DNA of 64,000 nt from Phytohabitans suffuscus (GCF_011764565.1 NZ_AP022871.1:5084320-5148319); one strand, 5' to 3'. Counted from the first letter of the stretch, positions 34,769 through 45,120 are shown. The notes: generated from the letters alone by a model not told the origin. Numbers and translations: made by a program.

Positions 34769-35638
34769 ATGCATCTCGCCCAGCTGCGCGCCCTGGTCGC
34801 GGTGGCCGACCGCGGCAGCTTCACCCGGGCGGCGACCGACCTCGGGCTCACCCAGTCGGCGGTCTCGCACGCTCTCGCCGCGCTGGAGCGTGACCTCGGC
34901 CAGCGCCTCGTCGACCGTGACCGGGTGGGCGCGGTGCTCACCGCGGTCGGCAAGGCGGTCGTCGACGACGCGCGCGAGGCGGTGCGGGCCGCCGACCGGG
35001 TCGCCGAGCGGGCCGCGGCCAGCGCCGGTGAGCTGGTCGGCGAGCTGCGGTTGGGCGGCATGCCCAGCACCAACCTCGCCATCCTCCCCGCCCTCCAGCG
35101 CCGCTTCGCCCGCCAGCACCCCGGGGCCCGGGTCTCGCTGCTGGAGGGCACCGACGACGAGATGGTCGACTGGCTGGAGCGCGGGCTGGTCGACCTCAGC
35201 TGCGTGGTCGCCGAGCTGGGCACGGTCGAGGGGCCGGTGCTGGCGCGGGACGAGTTCGTGGCGTTGCTGCACCCGGAGCACCCGCTGGCCCGCGAGGCGC
35301 GGGTGGGCATCGAGGAGCTGCTCGACGACGCGTTCGTGACCAGCAAGAGCGGGTGTGAGCCGCTGGTCGAGTCGATCTTCGCGAGCCAGGGGCTGGCGTT
35401 CCGTCCCACCCACCGGGTGACCCAGCTCAGCACGATCGTGACCATGGTCCGGGCCGGCATGGGGGTGGCGATCCTGCCCTCGCTCATGCTCGCCGGTGAC
35501 CCCGCCGGTGTGGTGCCCGTCCCGCTGCGCCCCCGCGCGCCCCGCACCGTCCGCATCGGCCACCGCCCGGGTGCGCGGCCATCGGCGCTGGCCAAGGCGT
35601 TCCTCGACTTCGTGGCCGAAGACCGCGTGGTGCGGTGA
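34769..35638 (+). CDS. LysR-family transcriptional regulator
   Basis: A 289-aa LTTR. The N-terminal winged helix (HLAQLRALVAVADRGSFTRAATDLGLTQSAVSHALAALE) is canonical. The effector domain (~90-289) includes LRLGGMPSTNLAILPALQRRF and VRAGMGVAILPSLM. It is divergently arranged with the EamA exporter, the classical layout for local regulation. Confidence 0.92.
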   Translation: MHLAQLRALVAVADRGSFTRAATDLGLTQSAVSHALAALERDLGQRLVDRDRVGAVLTAVGKAVVDDAREAVRAADRVAERAAASAGELVGELRLGGMPSTNLAILPALQRRFARQHPGARVSLLEGTDDEMVDWLERGLVDLSCVVAELGTVEGPVLARDEFVALLHPEHPLAREARVGIEELLDDAFVTSKSGCEPLVESIFASQGLAFRPTHRVTQLSTIVTMVRAGMGVAILPSLMLAGDPAGVVPVPLRPRAPRTVRIGHRPGARPSALAKAFLDFVAEDRVVR

Positions 35639-35689
35639 AGCGGCGCACCGGGGGCCGAGCGATCCGGCGGTGCCGGTTACGGTTGTCGG

Positions 35690-36769
35690 GTGAGAGTCCT
35701 GGCCGCGATGTCCGGCGGGGTCGACTCGGCGGTGGCGGCCGCGCGGGCGGCCGACGCCGGTCACGACGTCACCGGCGTCCACCTGGCGCTGGCGCGTAAC
35801 CTGCAGACCTACCGTTCCGGCGCCCGCGGGTGCTGCACGCTGGAAGACGCCCGCGACGCCCGCCGGGCCGCCGACGTGATCGGCATCCCGTTCTACGTGT
35901 GGGACATGGCCGACCGCTTCCACGAGGACGTGGTCGACGACTTCGTCGCCGAGTACGCGGCGGGCCGTACCCCCAACCCCTGCCTCCGCTGCAACGAAAA
36001 GATCAAGTTCGCGGCGGTGCTCGACCGGGCCGTGGCTCTTGGCTTCGACGCGGTCGTGACCGGCCACCACGCCCGCCTCGGCGCCGACGGCCTGCTGCGC
36101 CGCAGCGTCGACCCGGCCAAGGACCAGTCGTACGTGCTGGCCGTGCTCCGCCGTGACCAGCTCGACCGCTCGGTCTTCCCGCTCGGCGACTCGACCAAGG
36201 CGCAGGTGCGCGCCGAGGCCGCCGAGCGCGGGCTGGCGGTGGCCGAAAAGCCGGACTCGCACGACATCTGCTTCATCGCCGACGGTGACACCCGCCGCTT
36301 CCTGGCCGAGCGGCTCGGCGAGACGCCCGGCGACATCGTCGACGCCCGCACCGGCGCGGTGCTGGGCTCGCACAGCGGGGCGTACGCGTACACGGTGGGG
36401 CAGCGCCGCGGCCTCGCCCTGCGGGAGCCGGCGCCGGACGGGCGGCCGCGCTACGTGCTGTCGATCACACCGGTCACCAACACCGTGACCGTCGGCCCGG
36501 CCGGCATGCTCGACGTCACCGACGTCGCCGCCGACCGTCCGGTGTGGACGGGCGGGCCGGAGCCGGACGGGCCGGTCGAGTGCGAGGTGCAGCTGCGCGC
36601 GCACGGCGAGGTGGTGCCGGCGACGGTGGAGCTGACCGGCGGGTGGATGCTCGCCTCGCTGCGCCGCCCGGCACGCGGTGTCGCGGCCGGGCAGGCGCTC
36701 GTCGCGTACCGGCCGGACCCCGCCGGCGACGTCGTCCTGGGCTCGGCGACGATTGGCAGCCGTGACTGA
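35690..36769 (+). CDS. mnmA: tRNA-specific 2-thiouridylase
   Basis: A 359-aa MnmA/TrmU that thiolates U34 of tRNA-Glu/Gln/Lys. It has the PP-loop MSGGVDSAVAA at ~7-17, the first catalytic cysteine in TPNPCLRCNEKIKF, GHHARLGADG, and the second cysteine in DSHDICFIADG, followed by the C-terminal beta-barrel. It starts at GTG 35690. The next gene begins eight bases before its stop. Confidence 0.95.
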   Translation: MRVLAAMSGGVDSAVAAARAADAGHDVTGVHLALARNLQTYRSGARGCCTLEDARDARRAADVIGIPFYVWDMADRFHEDVVDDFVAEYAAGRTPNPCLRCNEKIKFAAVLDRAVALGFDAVVTGHHARLGADGLLRRSVDPAKDQSYVLAVLRRDQLDRSVFPLGDSTKAQVRAEAAERGLAVAEKPDSHDICFIADGDTRRFLAERLGETPGDIVDARTGAVLGSHSGAYAYTVGQRRGLALREPAPDGRPRYVLSITPVTNTVTVGPAGMLDVTDVAADRPVWTGGPEPDGPVECEVQLRAHGEVVPATVELTGGWMLASLRRPARGVAAGQALVAYRPDPAGDVVLGSATIGSRD

Positions 36770-37730
36770 CTTTCCCTGGCCGCGCGGATCGGCGACCGGC
36801 ATCGGCTCGCTGCCCGGCACCGACATCGCCGAGGCGCAACGGATCGTGCTCGGCGAGCTGCCCGACCTCCCGCACCTGCCCGAGCTGCCGGCGCGCGGCC
36901 CGGGCGCGGACATCGTCGGGCGGGGCGCCGCGTTCCTGGTCGAGCTGCCCGTCGAGCTGTACGCGGCCCGCTGGCGGGTGGCCTCCCGCCCTGGCCGTGA
37001 CCACCGCCGCGCCCTCGACCTGCTCGAACGCGACCTCGACCAGATGACCGAGCAGGCCGGCGAGTTCGACGGGACGTTCAAGGTGCAGGCGGCCGGCCCG
37101 CTCACGCTCGCCGCCAACATCGACCTGGCGCTCGGCGGCCGCGTCCTGCGCGACCACGGCGCGGTGCGCGACCTGAGCGAGTCGCTCGCCGACGGGCTGC
37201 GCGCCCACGTGGCCGACGTACGCCGCCGGCTCCCCGCCGCCACCGTGCTGCTCCAGCTCGACGAGCCGTCGCTGCCCGACGCGCTGGCCGGCCGGATCGC
37301 CACCGAGAGCGGGCTCTACACCTACCGCTCGATCGAGCCGTCCACCGCCAGCTCGCTGCTGCGCACGGTCGTGGAGGCGGCCGGCGCCCCGGTCGTACTG
37401 CACTGCTGCGCCCCCGACGTGCCCCTGGACACGATCCGCGCGAGCGGCGCGGCCGCGGTCGCCCTCGACGTGTCGCTGGTGGACAAGCTCGACCCGCTCG
37501 GCGAGGCGGTCGACGCCGGCATGGGCTTCTTCGCCGGAGCCACCGGAACGTCCAAGGCCGTCGCCGACCGGGTGCGCGGCGTCTGGCGTCAGCTGGGCTT
37601 CCCCGACCAGCGCCTGCCCGACCAGGTGGTGGTCACGCCCGCGTGCGGCCTCGCCGGCTCGTCGCTGGCCGAGGCGCGCCGCGCGCTGACCGCCGTCCGC
37701 GAGGCCGCCCAACGCCTGGGCGAGACCTAG
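36762..37730 (+). CDS. MetE-like (vitamin B12-independent methionine synthase C-terminal domain) protein
   Basis: A 322-aa TIM-barrel protein starting at GTG 36762. It has GIGSLPGTDIAEAQ, LLQLDEPSLPDAL and a metal-site-like VVLHCCAPD plus TPACGLAGSS at the C-terminus, as in the catalytic half of MetE. It lacks the N-terminal half of full MetE. The mycobacterial homologue lies beside ligA in the same order. Whether it methylates homocysteine is unknown. Confidence 0.85.
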   Translation: MTDFPWPRGSATGIGSLPGTDIAEAQRIVLGELPDLPHLPELPARGPGADIVGRGAAFLVELPVELYAARWRVASRPGRDHRRALDLLERDLDQMTEQAGEFDGTFKVQAAGPLTLAANIDLALGGRVLRDHGAVRDLSESLADGLRAHVADVRRRLPAATVLLQLDEPSLPDALAGRIATESGLYTYRSIEPSTASSLLRTVVEAAGAPVVLHCCAPDVPLDTIRASGAAAVALDVSLVDKLDPLGEAVDAGMGFFAGATGTSKAVADRVRGVWRQLGFPDQRLPDQVVVTPACGLAGSSLAEARRALTAVREAAQRLGET

Positions 37731-37734
37731 AGAG

Positions 37735-37778
37735 ATCCGGGCTACCGCGACGCCCGTCGTGGTCCGGACCGGGGCGCC
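37735..37778 (+). repeat. dispersed GC-rich repeat, short copy
   Basis: GATCCGGGCTACCGCGACG, then a GTCGTGGTCCGGACC-like segment, matches the first half of the copy at 50766-50802 nearly base for base. It stops before the CTCCCGCGGCC part. It lies between the MetE-like gene and ligA. Confidence 0.65.
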
Positions 37779-37832
37779 GATGGGTCGTTGATGTTGAGTC
37801 ACGAAGTCGTACCCAGCGGTTACGGTGCATAG

Positions 37833-39958
37833 GTGTCTGAGGAAGTCATCTCGCAGCAGGTCACCCCGGAGCAGGTCGCGGCGGCCGGCGAAGAGCCGCC
37901 CGCCGATGTCCGCGAGCGTCACGCCGCGCTCGCCGCCGAGCTTTCCGACCATCAGTACCGGTACTACGTGCTCGACGCGCCGACCATCTCGGACGCCGAC
38001 TTCGACCGGCTGCTGCGCGAGCTCGAGGCGCTGGAGGGGGAGTTTCCGGCACTGCGCACCCCGACTCGCCCACCCAGCGGGTCGGTGGCACGTTCGCGAC
38101 GCAGTTCACGCCGGTCGAGCACGCCGAGCGGATGATGTCGCTCGACAACGCGTTCGACGACGAGGAGCTGTCGGCCTGGGCCGAGCGGGTCGAGCGGGAC
38201 GCGGGCGGGCCGGTGACCTACCTGTGCGAGCTCAAGGTCGACGGCCTGGCGATCAACCTCACGTACGAGAAGGGCCGCCTCGTGCGCGCCGCCACCCGGG
38301 GCGACGGGCGCACCGGCGAAGACGTGACGCCCAACGTGCGTACCATCCGCGACGTGCCCGAGCGCCTGGCCGGCGACGGCGTGCCCGACCTGGTCGAGGT
38401 GCGCGGCGAGGTCTACTTCCCGGTCTCCGCGTTCGGCGACCTCAACGCGAGCCTCGTGGAGCAGGGCAAGGCGCCGTTCGCCAACCCGCGCAACGCCGCC
38501 GCCGGCAGCCTGCGCCAGAAGGATCCCCGGATCACCGCGTCCCGCGGCCTGCGCATGGTGGTGCACGGCATCGGCGCGCGGCGCGGGTTCCAGCCGCCCG
38601 CGCAGAGCGCCGCGTACGAGGTGATGAAGGGCTGGGGGCTGCCGGTCAGCGAGCGGTGGCAGGTCAAGTCCGGCATGGACGGCGTCCGCGAGTACATCGG
38701 GTACTACCGCGAGCACCGCCACGACGTCGAGCACGAGATCGACGGGGTGGTGGTCAAGGTCGACCCGGTCAGCATCCAGGGCCGGCTCGGCTCGACCAGC
38801 CGGGCGCCCCGCTGGGCGATCGCGTTCAAGTACCCGCCCGAGGAGGTCAACACCAAGCTGCTCGACATCCGCGTCAACGTGGGGCGCACCGGGCGGGTCA
38901 CGCCGTTCGCGGTGCTGGAGCCGGTGCGGGTCGCCGGCTCGACGGTCGCGCTGGCCACCCTCCACAACGCGCGCGAGGTCGAGCGCAAGGGCGTGCTGAT
39001 CGGCGACACCGTCGTGATCCGCAAGGCCGGCGACGTGATCCCCGAGGTGCTCGGGCCGGTGATGGAGCTGCGGCCGGCCGGCGCGCGGGCGTTCGAGATG
39101 CCGGAGCTTTGCCCGGAGTGCCACTCGCCGCTGGCCCCGGCCAAAGAGGGCGACATCGACATCCGCTGCCCCAACAACCGCTCCTGCCCGGCGCAGCTGC
39201 GCGAGCGGGTGTTCCACCTGGCCGGGCGGGGCGCGCTCGACATCGAGGTGCTGGGCTACAAGGCGGCGGTGGCGCTGCTGGAGTCGGGCGTCATCCACGA
39301 CGAGGGCGACCTCTTCGCGCTGACCGCCGACGACCTGCGGCGCTCGGAGTTCTTCGTCAACAAGGACGGCTCGCTCGGCAGCAACGCGGTCAAGCTGCTG
39401 GAGAACCTCGCCGAGGCCAGGGAACGGCCGCTGTGGCGGGTGCTCGTCGCGCTCTCCATCCGGCACGTCGGACCCACCGCCGCGCAGGCGCTTGCCCGGC
39501 ACTTCCGCTCGATGGAGGCGATCGAAAAGGCGTCCCTGGAGGAGCTGACCGGGGTCGAGGGCGTGGGGCCGACGATCACCGAGAGCCTCCACGAGTGGTT
39601 CACCGTCGACTGGCACCGCGAGGTGGTCGAAAAGTGGCGGCGGGACGGCGTGCGGATGGTCGAGGAGCAGGTCGACGAGGGCCCGCGCCCGCTGGAGGGG
39701 ATCACGGTCGTGGTCACCGGCACGCTTTCGACGTACTCGCGCGACAAGGCCACCGAAGAGATCACCGTTCGGGGCGGCAAGGTGAGCGGTTCGGTTTCCA
39801 AGAAGACCGGTTTCGTGGTGGTCGGCGACAATCCTGGGTCAAAGTACGACAAGGCCCTATCCCTAAAAGTGCCGGTGCTCGATGAAGCCGGTTTCGACGT
39901 GCTGCTGGAGCAGGGCGCGGACGCCGCGCGAGAGGTGGCGCAGAGCGCGTCCGAATAA
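37833..39958 (+). CDS. ligA: NAD-dependent DNA ligase LigA (apparent frameshift)
   Basis: About 708 aa after one base is restored, a normal LigA length. The N-terminal Ia domain has YYVLDAPTISDADFDRLL. The adenylation lysine is in CELKVDGLAIN. After the OB fold come four zinc-binding cysteines (LCPECHSPL ... CPNNRSCPAQL), HhH repeats (VEGVGPTITESL) and a C-terminal BRCT domain (GITVVVTGTLSTYSRDKATEE). The frame is lost at CCCC 38059-38062; one extra C yields TPDSPTQRVGGTFATQF. LigA is essential, so a real frameshift is very unlikely. It starts at GTG 37833. Confidence 0.95.
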
Positions 39959-40083
39959 TAGCGCGGTCCACTCGCGTATCTCAAGTTAGTCACGACTGTT
40001 GCCGAATACTCCCTGACCGGCGCGCTCGCGCACCTAAGGTGGTGAGCGGTTCATGCGCAGGCGCGACAGCGGGGGAGGATCGC

Positions 40084-42138
40084 ATGGAGGCCGCAGCGTC
40101 GCGCAACTCCGTTCCTCCCGAGCGAGCACGTCCATTCTTCGCATTCGTATTGGCGGTCATCACAGTGGCCGCCCTTGTGAGTGCGGTTCCGCTGGCCCGC
40201 CTGCCGGGGCAGCTGCCCGACCTGCCGGCGGCCTTCTGGGTGATGGCCGGGCTCGCGGTGCTGGTCGACTCGCGCCCGTTCACCCCGCCCGGACGGCGGC
40301 AGAGCTCCGCGGTCTTCCCGTCCACCTGCTTCACGTTCGCGATCATGCTGGGCTGGGGTCTCGCACCGGCCGTGGCCGTCCAGGCCGCGGCGGTCGTGGT
40401 CTCCTCGTGGCGGATGCGACACGTGTGGTGGCGGGCCGCGTTCAACATCGGGCAGTACGCGCTCGCCCTCTTCGCCGCGTACGGGGTGAGCCGCCTGGCC
40501 GACCTCGACCGGGTCGGGTGGGGCGACGTGGCGGTCGTGGCGGCGGCCGCCGGGGCCTGGTTCCTGGTCAAGTACGGCTCGGTCACGGTCGCCGTGCGCC
40601 TGCTCTTCGGCGGCCGGTGGTGGGCGATGTTTCGCCAGGGGCTGCCCTTCGAGGCGCTCTCGATCGGCGCCCTGCTGCTGCTCAGCCCGGTGCTGCTGGC
40701 CGCCGCCGAGAGGAGCGCGGCGCTGATCCCGCTCGTCCTCGTGCCGCTCTACGCGGTGTACCGCATGGCCCGCCTCTCCGCCGAGCAGGAGCAGCTGTCG
40801 CGCCTCGACCCGCTCACCGGCCTGGCCAACCGCAAGGGCCTGCTCGGCGAGGTGGCCGACCAGCTGCCCGCGCACGCCGAGCGAAACGCCAAGGGCGCGG
40901 ACGAGCGCCACCTGGCGCTGCTGGTGCTCGACCTCGACCGGTTCAAGCACGTCAACGACGCGCTCGGGCACGCGGTCGGCGACCGGCTGCTGGTCGAGGT
41001 GGGCGGCCGCCTCACCAGCGCGGTGCGCCCCGGAGACGTGGTCGCCCGCCTCGGCGGTGACGAGTTCGCGATCCTGGCACCCCAGCTGACCAGCGTCGAC
41101 GAGGCGCGTGACCTGGCCGCCCGGGTGGTCGCGGAGCTGGCCGAGCCGGTCGCGCTGGACGGGCTGCCGCTCGACGTCTCCGGCTCGATGGGCATCGCCG
41201 TCTACCCCGCGCACGGTGAAGACTTCGCCACCCTGCTGCGGCACGCGGACGTGGCGATGTACGACGCGAAGCACCGCGGCGACACCGTCGCCGTGTACGC
41301 GCCCGACTCCGACCACAACTCCCCGGAGCGGCTCAGCCTCCTCGCCGACCTGCGCCGGGCGCTGGACGACGGGCTGGGGGAGCGGGACCGCCAGATCACC
41401 ATGTACTACCAGCCGCAGGTCGCGATCGACACCGGCGAGGTGGTGGGCGTCGAGGCGCTGCTGCGGTGGCGGCACCCGCGGCACGGCATGGTCGACCCGG
41501 AGGAGCTGATCCGGGTGGCCGAGCAGAGCGCGGTGATGCGGCTGCTCACCCGCCGGGTCGTCGACGACGTGGTCGAGCAGGTCGCCAAGTGGAGCGCCGC
41601 CGGCCTCAGCCTGCGCGCCGCGCTCAACGTCAGCGTCCGCGACCTGCACGACGGCGAGATCGCCGACCAGATCGCCGACCGCCTGGCCCGCTACGCCCTC
41701 CCGGCCGACCGCCTCCAGCTGGAGATCACCGAGGGCGCGCTGATGGCCGACCCCCGCCGGGTACTGGCCACCATCGCCCGCCTCGACAAGATCGGCGTCG
41801 CGATCGCGCTCGACGACTTCGGCACCGGCTACTCCTCGATGCAGCACCTGCGCCGCCTGCCCCTCGCCGAGGTCAAGGTCGACCGCTCGTTCGTGCTCGG
41901 CATGTCGACCGACGCCGACGACGCCGCGATCGTCCGCTCGGTGATCGAGCTGGCCGGCGCGCTCGGCCTCCGCGTGGTCGCCGAGGGCGTCGAGGACGAA
42001 CGCACCTGGCGCCTCCTGCACGCGGCCGGCTGCCACGTGGCGCAGGGCTGGTTCTACGCCCGCCCGATGCCCGCCGACGAGCTGGTCACCTGGCTGGCCC
42101 GCTACCGTGCCATCAACCCCAACGGCCCGACCGCGTAG
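40084..42138 (+). CDS. membrane GGDEF-EAL bifunctional cyclic-di-GMP enzyme
   Basis: A 684-aa protein. The first ~225 residues form six to eight membrane helices of a MASE-like sensor. A GGDEF domain (DPLTGLANRKGLL; intact RLGGDEFAIL) and an EAL domain follow. The EAL domain has EALLRWRHP, LNVSVRDL, LEITEGAL, LDDFGTGYSS and VVAEGVEDE, so the catalytic residues for both synthesis and breakdown are kept. The ATG at 40084 was chosen because GGAGG lies 6 nt upstream. It stands alone as a transcript. Confidence 0.93.
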   Translation: MEAAASRNSVPPERARPFFAFVLAVITVAALVSAVPLARLPGQLPDLPAAFWVMAGLAVLVDSRPFTPPGRRQSSAVFPSTCFTFAIMLGWGLAPAVAVQAAAVVVSSWRMRHVWWRAAFNIGQYALALFAAYGVSRLADLDRVGWGDVAVVAAAAGAWFLVKYGSVTVAVRLLFGGRWWAMFRQGLPFEALSIGALLLLSPVLLAAAERSAALIPLVLVPLYAVYRMARLSAEQEQLSRLDPLTGLANRKGLLGEVADQLPAHAERNAKGADERHLALLVLDLDRFKHVNDALGHAVGDRLLVEVGGRLTSAVRPGDVVARLGGDEFAILAPQLTSVDEARDLAARVVAELAEPVALDGLPLDVSGSMGIAVYPAHGEDFATLLRHADVAMYDAKHRGDTVAVYAPDSDHNSPERLSLLADLRRALDDGLGERDRQITMYYQPQVAIDTGEVVGVEALLRWRHPRHGMVDPEELIRVAEQSAVMRLLTRRVVDDVVEQVAKWSAAGLSLRAALNVSVRDLHDGEIADQIADRLARYALPADRLQLEITEGALMADPRRVLATIARLDKIGVAIALDDFGTGYSSMQHLRRLPLAEVKVDRSFVLGMSTDADDAAIVRSVIELAGALGLRVVAEGVEDERTWRLLHAAGCHVAQGWFYARPMPADELVTWLARYRAINPNGPTA

Positions 42139-42199
42139 CGCCCCGTCTCGCGGGTCGTAGACCTTGGTGGTCCGGCGGCCTTCGACCCTGGATCTTGGT

Positions 42200-42255
42200 T
42201 TGAGCTGCCGCGATGTCCGTGGTGGTCCAGATCGTTGCTCCCGCGGCCTCACCCG
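42200..42255 (+). repeat. dispersed GC-rich repeat, copy near the GGDEF-EAL gene
   Basis: It contains GAGCTGCCGCGATGTCCGTG, GGTGGTCCAGATCGTTGCTC and CCGCGGCCTCACCCGCCGCG. These are aligned to the 50762-50835 copy with scattered substitutions. Confidence 0.6.
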
Positions 42256-42374
42256 CCGCGCGACAAACCCAACCTTGAGCCGGGCGCCGCCCGCCCACCG
42301 CCGTCCCGGGACGGTGATCGTCAGCCCAAGACACACGCCCACCCGACGAATCAAACGGATCCCGGGCGAACGAC

Positions 42375-42424
42375 AGATCGTGGTACCGATTGGCCCCCCT
42401 GGGGGCAAATCCATACCACGATCT
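42375..42424. repeat. REP-like palindromic element, copy B
   Basis: Perfect arms AGATCGTGGTA (42375-42385) and TACCACGATCT (42414-42424) enclose a C6/G5 inner hairpin. It is almost identical to the reverse complement of copy C at 51129-51177, differing by one C in the run. Confidence 0.85.
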
Positions 42425-42434
42425 CCCGAAATCA

Positions 42435-42451
42435 CCCCGCCCGAGGCGGGG
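42435..42451. terminator. short GC hairpin between convergent genes
   Basis: CCCCGCC (42435-42441) and GGCGGGG (42445-42451) form a 7-bp stem ending one base before the NlpC/P60 stop codon. It could end transcription from either side. Confidence 0.4.
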
Positions 42452-42452
42452 G

Positions 42453-43429
42453 TCAGATGCGGCGGGCGGTGCGGAAGCGGACGCCGTAGTGGCCGGAGCC
42501 GTCCAGCAGCGAGTCGCCGCCGGTGTCGCCGAGGGTGGGGCCGTTGGCCTTGGTGCGGCTGGAGATGAAGCGGTGCCGGCCGTCGCTGTCCACGCCCAGG
42601 TACATGCCCATGTGTTCGATGTGGTCGTTCAGGACCGGGCCGCCGTTGAAGAAGACCAGGTCGCCGGCGTTGAGGCGTTCGTACTCGCGGGCCTGGGTGC
42701 CGCGGTTCGGCATCAGCTGCGCGCCCGGCCCGAACTCGGCCATCGCGTACGCGCGGCGGGGCAGGCCGGTGCCGGGGTGTTCGTGCCGCGCAGGGGGTAG
42801 CCCATGCGGTAGCCGTACACCATGCGCAGGAAGCCGGAGCAGTCGAGGCTGCGGATGTGGTCGGGGTCGGGGCGCTCCTTCTTGCCGTCCGGAAACTCCC
42901 AGTCGATGCCGAGGTAGTCGTAGAAGTCCGAGCGCTCCGCGCGGCCGTCCGGGTCGGTGTCGGAGAGCGGGCCGAACGCGGCGTCGCGCTTGCCGCCCTC
43001 GATGTACTCCATGGCGATCGCGAGGGCGTCGGGGCTGCGGTCGTCCAGCGCCTTCTCCAGCCACGGGCGCACCCACGTGTCGTCGACGGAGTCCTTCTGC
43101 CAGGTGCGCGGTGCCAGGCGCACCCAGGCGTCGGTGGTGACCGTCGCGGTGGTGTGCGCGTCCTCGGCGAACGTGCGGCTCGGCCCGGTGAGGCGGACCG
43201 TGCGGGCCTTGTCGGTGAAGACCGCGAGCGTCTTGCCGGCGGCGTCCACGACGAGCGTGCGGGCCGGGTCGCTCACCCGCTTGAACTCCAGCTCCTCGAC
43301 CGGCGGCGCGGAGACGAAGTCCGGTGCCGCGGCGGCGGGTGCCGCGGCTGACCCGTCACCGGTCCGGCACGCGGTGGCGCCTCCGGCGAGCAGCGCGAGT
43401 ACGGTCGCACCGATCAGACCCCGTCGCAT
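42453..43429 (-). CDS. NlpC/P60-family exported hydrolase, probable lipoprotein (apparent frameshift)
   Basis: About 325 aa after one base is restored. The signal peptide ends in GGATAC, a possible lipobox. An SH3-like region (~60-110) precedes an NlpC/P60 domain with catalytic Cys in SLDCSGFLRMVYG and His in DHIEHMGMYLG. The frame breaks at the run 42774-42777; one base restores NTPGTGLPRRAYAMAEF. It is the last gene of the capBC-type operon, and NlpC/P60 enzymes such as PgdS cut poly-gamma-glutamate. A polymer-trimming role is therefore plausible, with peptidoglycan cleavage as the alternative. ATG 43429 has a GGAGG upstream. Confidence 0.83.
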
Positions 43430-43453
43430 CGACAACACTCCCTCCACGACGAC

Positions 43454-43944
43454 CTACGTCACCGGCACCAGGCCGGTCAGGATGCCGCTGATCACCACGC
43501 CGTAGGTGGCCGCCGAGACGACCGTCGTCGCGAGGATGGTCGCGCCCTTGGGTTGGCGGATCAGCTGGTACGCGATGAGGCCCGGCGCCACGAAGCCGAG
43601 CGTCTGGTGGGCGAACAGCAGCGGGACGTCGCGCTGGATGATCAGGAACGCGGTCACCTGGAGCAGCACGCTCAGCAGCACGACGGCGGCGAAGAGGCGC
43701 TTGCCGTACAGGATGACGATCCGCTGCAGCACCTTCATGAGCCCGAAGGTCACCACGGTCATGACCACCATCACCCCCGCCTGCAGGTGGTCCTCGACCA
43801 GGGCGAGCGCCATCCAGCCCGGCGTGATCATGCCGCCGGGGAGAGGTTGGTGGTGAGGTAGCAGAGCAGCGCGAAGATCAGCCCCACGCCCAGGCACATC
43901 GTCGCGAGCTGCGGGCTCAGCTCCCCGCCGGGAAGGAACGTCAC
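43454..43944 (-). CDS. capC: poly-gamma-glutamate biosynthesis protein CapC/PgsC (apparent frameshift)
   Basis: About 163 aa after one base is restored. It is an integral membrane protein with five helices: LATMCLGVGLIFALLCYL, NLSPGGMITPGWMALAL, VVMTVVTFGLMKVLQR and so on. The PGGMITPG segment is the hallmark of PgsC/CapC. The GTG start overlaps the capB stop codon. The frame is lost at the run 43838-43841; one base restores the NLSPGGM motif itself. With CapB it forms the membrane polyglutamate ligase/translocase. Confidence 0.9.
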
Positions 43945-45119
43945 CGCACACCCCGCAGCCGGGACAGCTCCTCCAGCAGCACCTCGCCCTGGCCGTGGAT
44001 GTTGCCGACCGCGACCACCGAGGCCGTACCGCGCACCTGGCCGAGCAGGGCGTCGAGCATCGCGCCGGGGCGCTGCCGCCCGCCCAGGTCGAGCACGCGC
44101 CCCTGCCACCGTTCCGGGATCTTCGACAGCGCGCTGCGGGTCGGTTCGCCGATCAGCAGTACGCGGTCCGGGTCCAGCCGCGGCACCAGCGCTCCCATCT
44201 GCCCGTTGCGCTCGACCCGGTCGGGCCGGCAGTTGATGACCAGGTGCACCGGACGCCGGATCAGTCCCTGCTGGGCGAGCTGGCGCACGTTGAGCAATGT
44301 GGACTCCGGGTCGTTGGCGGCGAAGACGTTGGCGAAGCGCAGCCGCCGCCCGTTCGCCTCGTACGTCTCGACGGACAGCACCCCCGGGTCGGGCGGCGCG
44401 TCCCACATCCCGGCGAGCGCGGCCCGCCGGTCGACGCCCATCAGCCGGGCGACGGCGAGCGCGATCGCCACGTTCTCCTTGAACGTGATCCAGCTGAAGC
44501 CGCGCATCTCCTCGTCGGTGACCGACTCGGGGTCGACCGCGACGAGCCGGCACCTCCGCCTGGCCGCCTCCTCCTTGAGGATGTCGAGGCGGTCGCGCTC
44601 GGCCGTTACGCAGATCCCGCCGACCGGCATCGAACGGCTCAGCGAGCGGGCCACGTCGTCGAGCGTCGGCCCCATCTCGGCGAGGTGGTCCTCGCGTACG
44701 TTGCACAGCACGCCGATCGTCGACTTGACCAGCTTCTGCTGGTTGATCTCCTGGAGCGCCGGCATCACCGCCATGCACTCCATGACCAGCACGTCCGGGT
44801 GGAGCATCGCGGCGCGGCGCACGATGCCGATCTGCTCGACCACGTTCGCGATGCCGAACTTGCGGTAGATCGGCTCCTCGCTGCCGTCGGTGAAGATGAA
44901 GCGGGCGGCCGTGCCGGTGGTCTTGGCGACCACGGCGAGCCCGCCGCCGCGCAGCGCGCCCGCGCAGAGGCGGGTGATCGAGCTCTTGCCGCGGATGCCG
45001 TTGACCAGGACGCGCGTGGGGATCCTGCGCAGGTTGGCGTCGTGGCCGCGCTGCTCGACGATCCCCGCGACCAGCAGCGCCAGGCAGCTCGTGGCGAAGA
45101 CGGCGTACAGGAAGAGCAC
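43941..45119 (-). CDS. capB: poly-gamma-glutamate synthase CapB/PgsB
   Basis: A 392-aa amide ligase, the same length as Bacillus PgsB (393 aa). An N-terminal helix (FLYAVFATSCLALLVAGI) anchors it. The Mur-ligase-like P-loop VNGIRGKSSITRL is at ~40-52, followed by VMECMAVMPALQ, CNVREDHLAEMGPT and the glutamate-ligase region FANVFAANDPEST. It polymerises glutamate through gamma-amide bonds using ATP. The GTG start at 45119 lies two bases beyond the upstream gene's stop, so the genes are tightly coupled. No capA lies in the operon. Confidence 0.93.
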   Translation of the reverse strand: MLFLYAVFATSCLALLVAGIVEQRGHDANLRRIPTRVLVNGIRGKSSITRLCAGALRGGGLAVVAKTTGTAARFIFTDGSEEPIYRKFGIANVVEQIGIVRRAAMLHPDVLVMECMAVMPALQEINQQKLVKSTIGVLCNVREDHLAEMGPTLDDVARSLSRSMPVGGICVTAERDRLDILKEEAARRRCRLVAVDPESVTDEEMRGFSWITFKENVAIALAVARLMGVDRRAALAGMWDAPPDPGVLSVETYEANGRRLRFANVFAANDPESTLLNVRQLAQQGLIRRPVHLVINCRPDRVERNGQMGALVPRLDPDRVLLIGEPTRSALSKIPERWQGRVLDLGGRQRPGAMLDALLGQVRGTASVVAVGNIHGQGEVLLEELSRLRGVR

Positions 45120-45120
45120 G

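Larger units (their letters stand above)
42139..42452. other. convergent intergenic region with repeats
   Basis: It holds a copy of the five-copy repeat (~42200-42255), REP-like copy B (42375-42424) and a CCCCGCC/GGCGGGG hairpin (42435-42451) directly after the NlpC/P60 gene on the minus strand. No gene is supported. Confidence 0.7.

Noticed and set aside
37833..39958. ligA, gatA and gatB as pseudogenes
   Set aside because: All are essential single-copy genes with intact motifs on both sides of one-base breaks in G/C runs, so sequencing error is far more likely.
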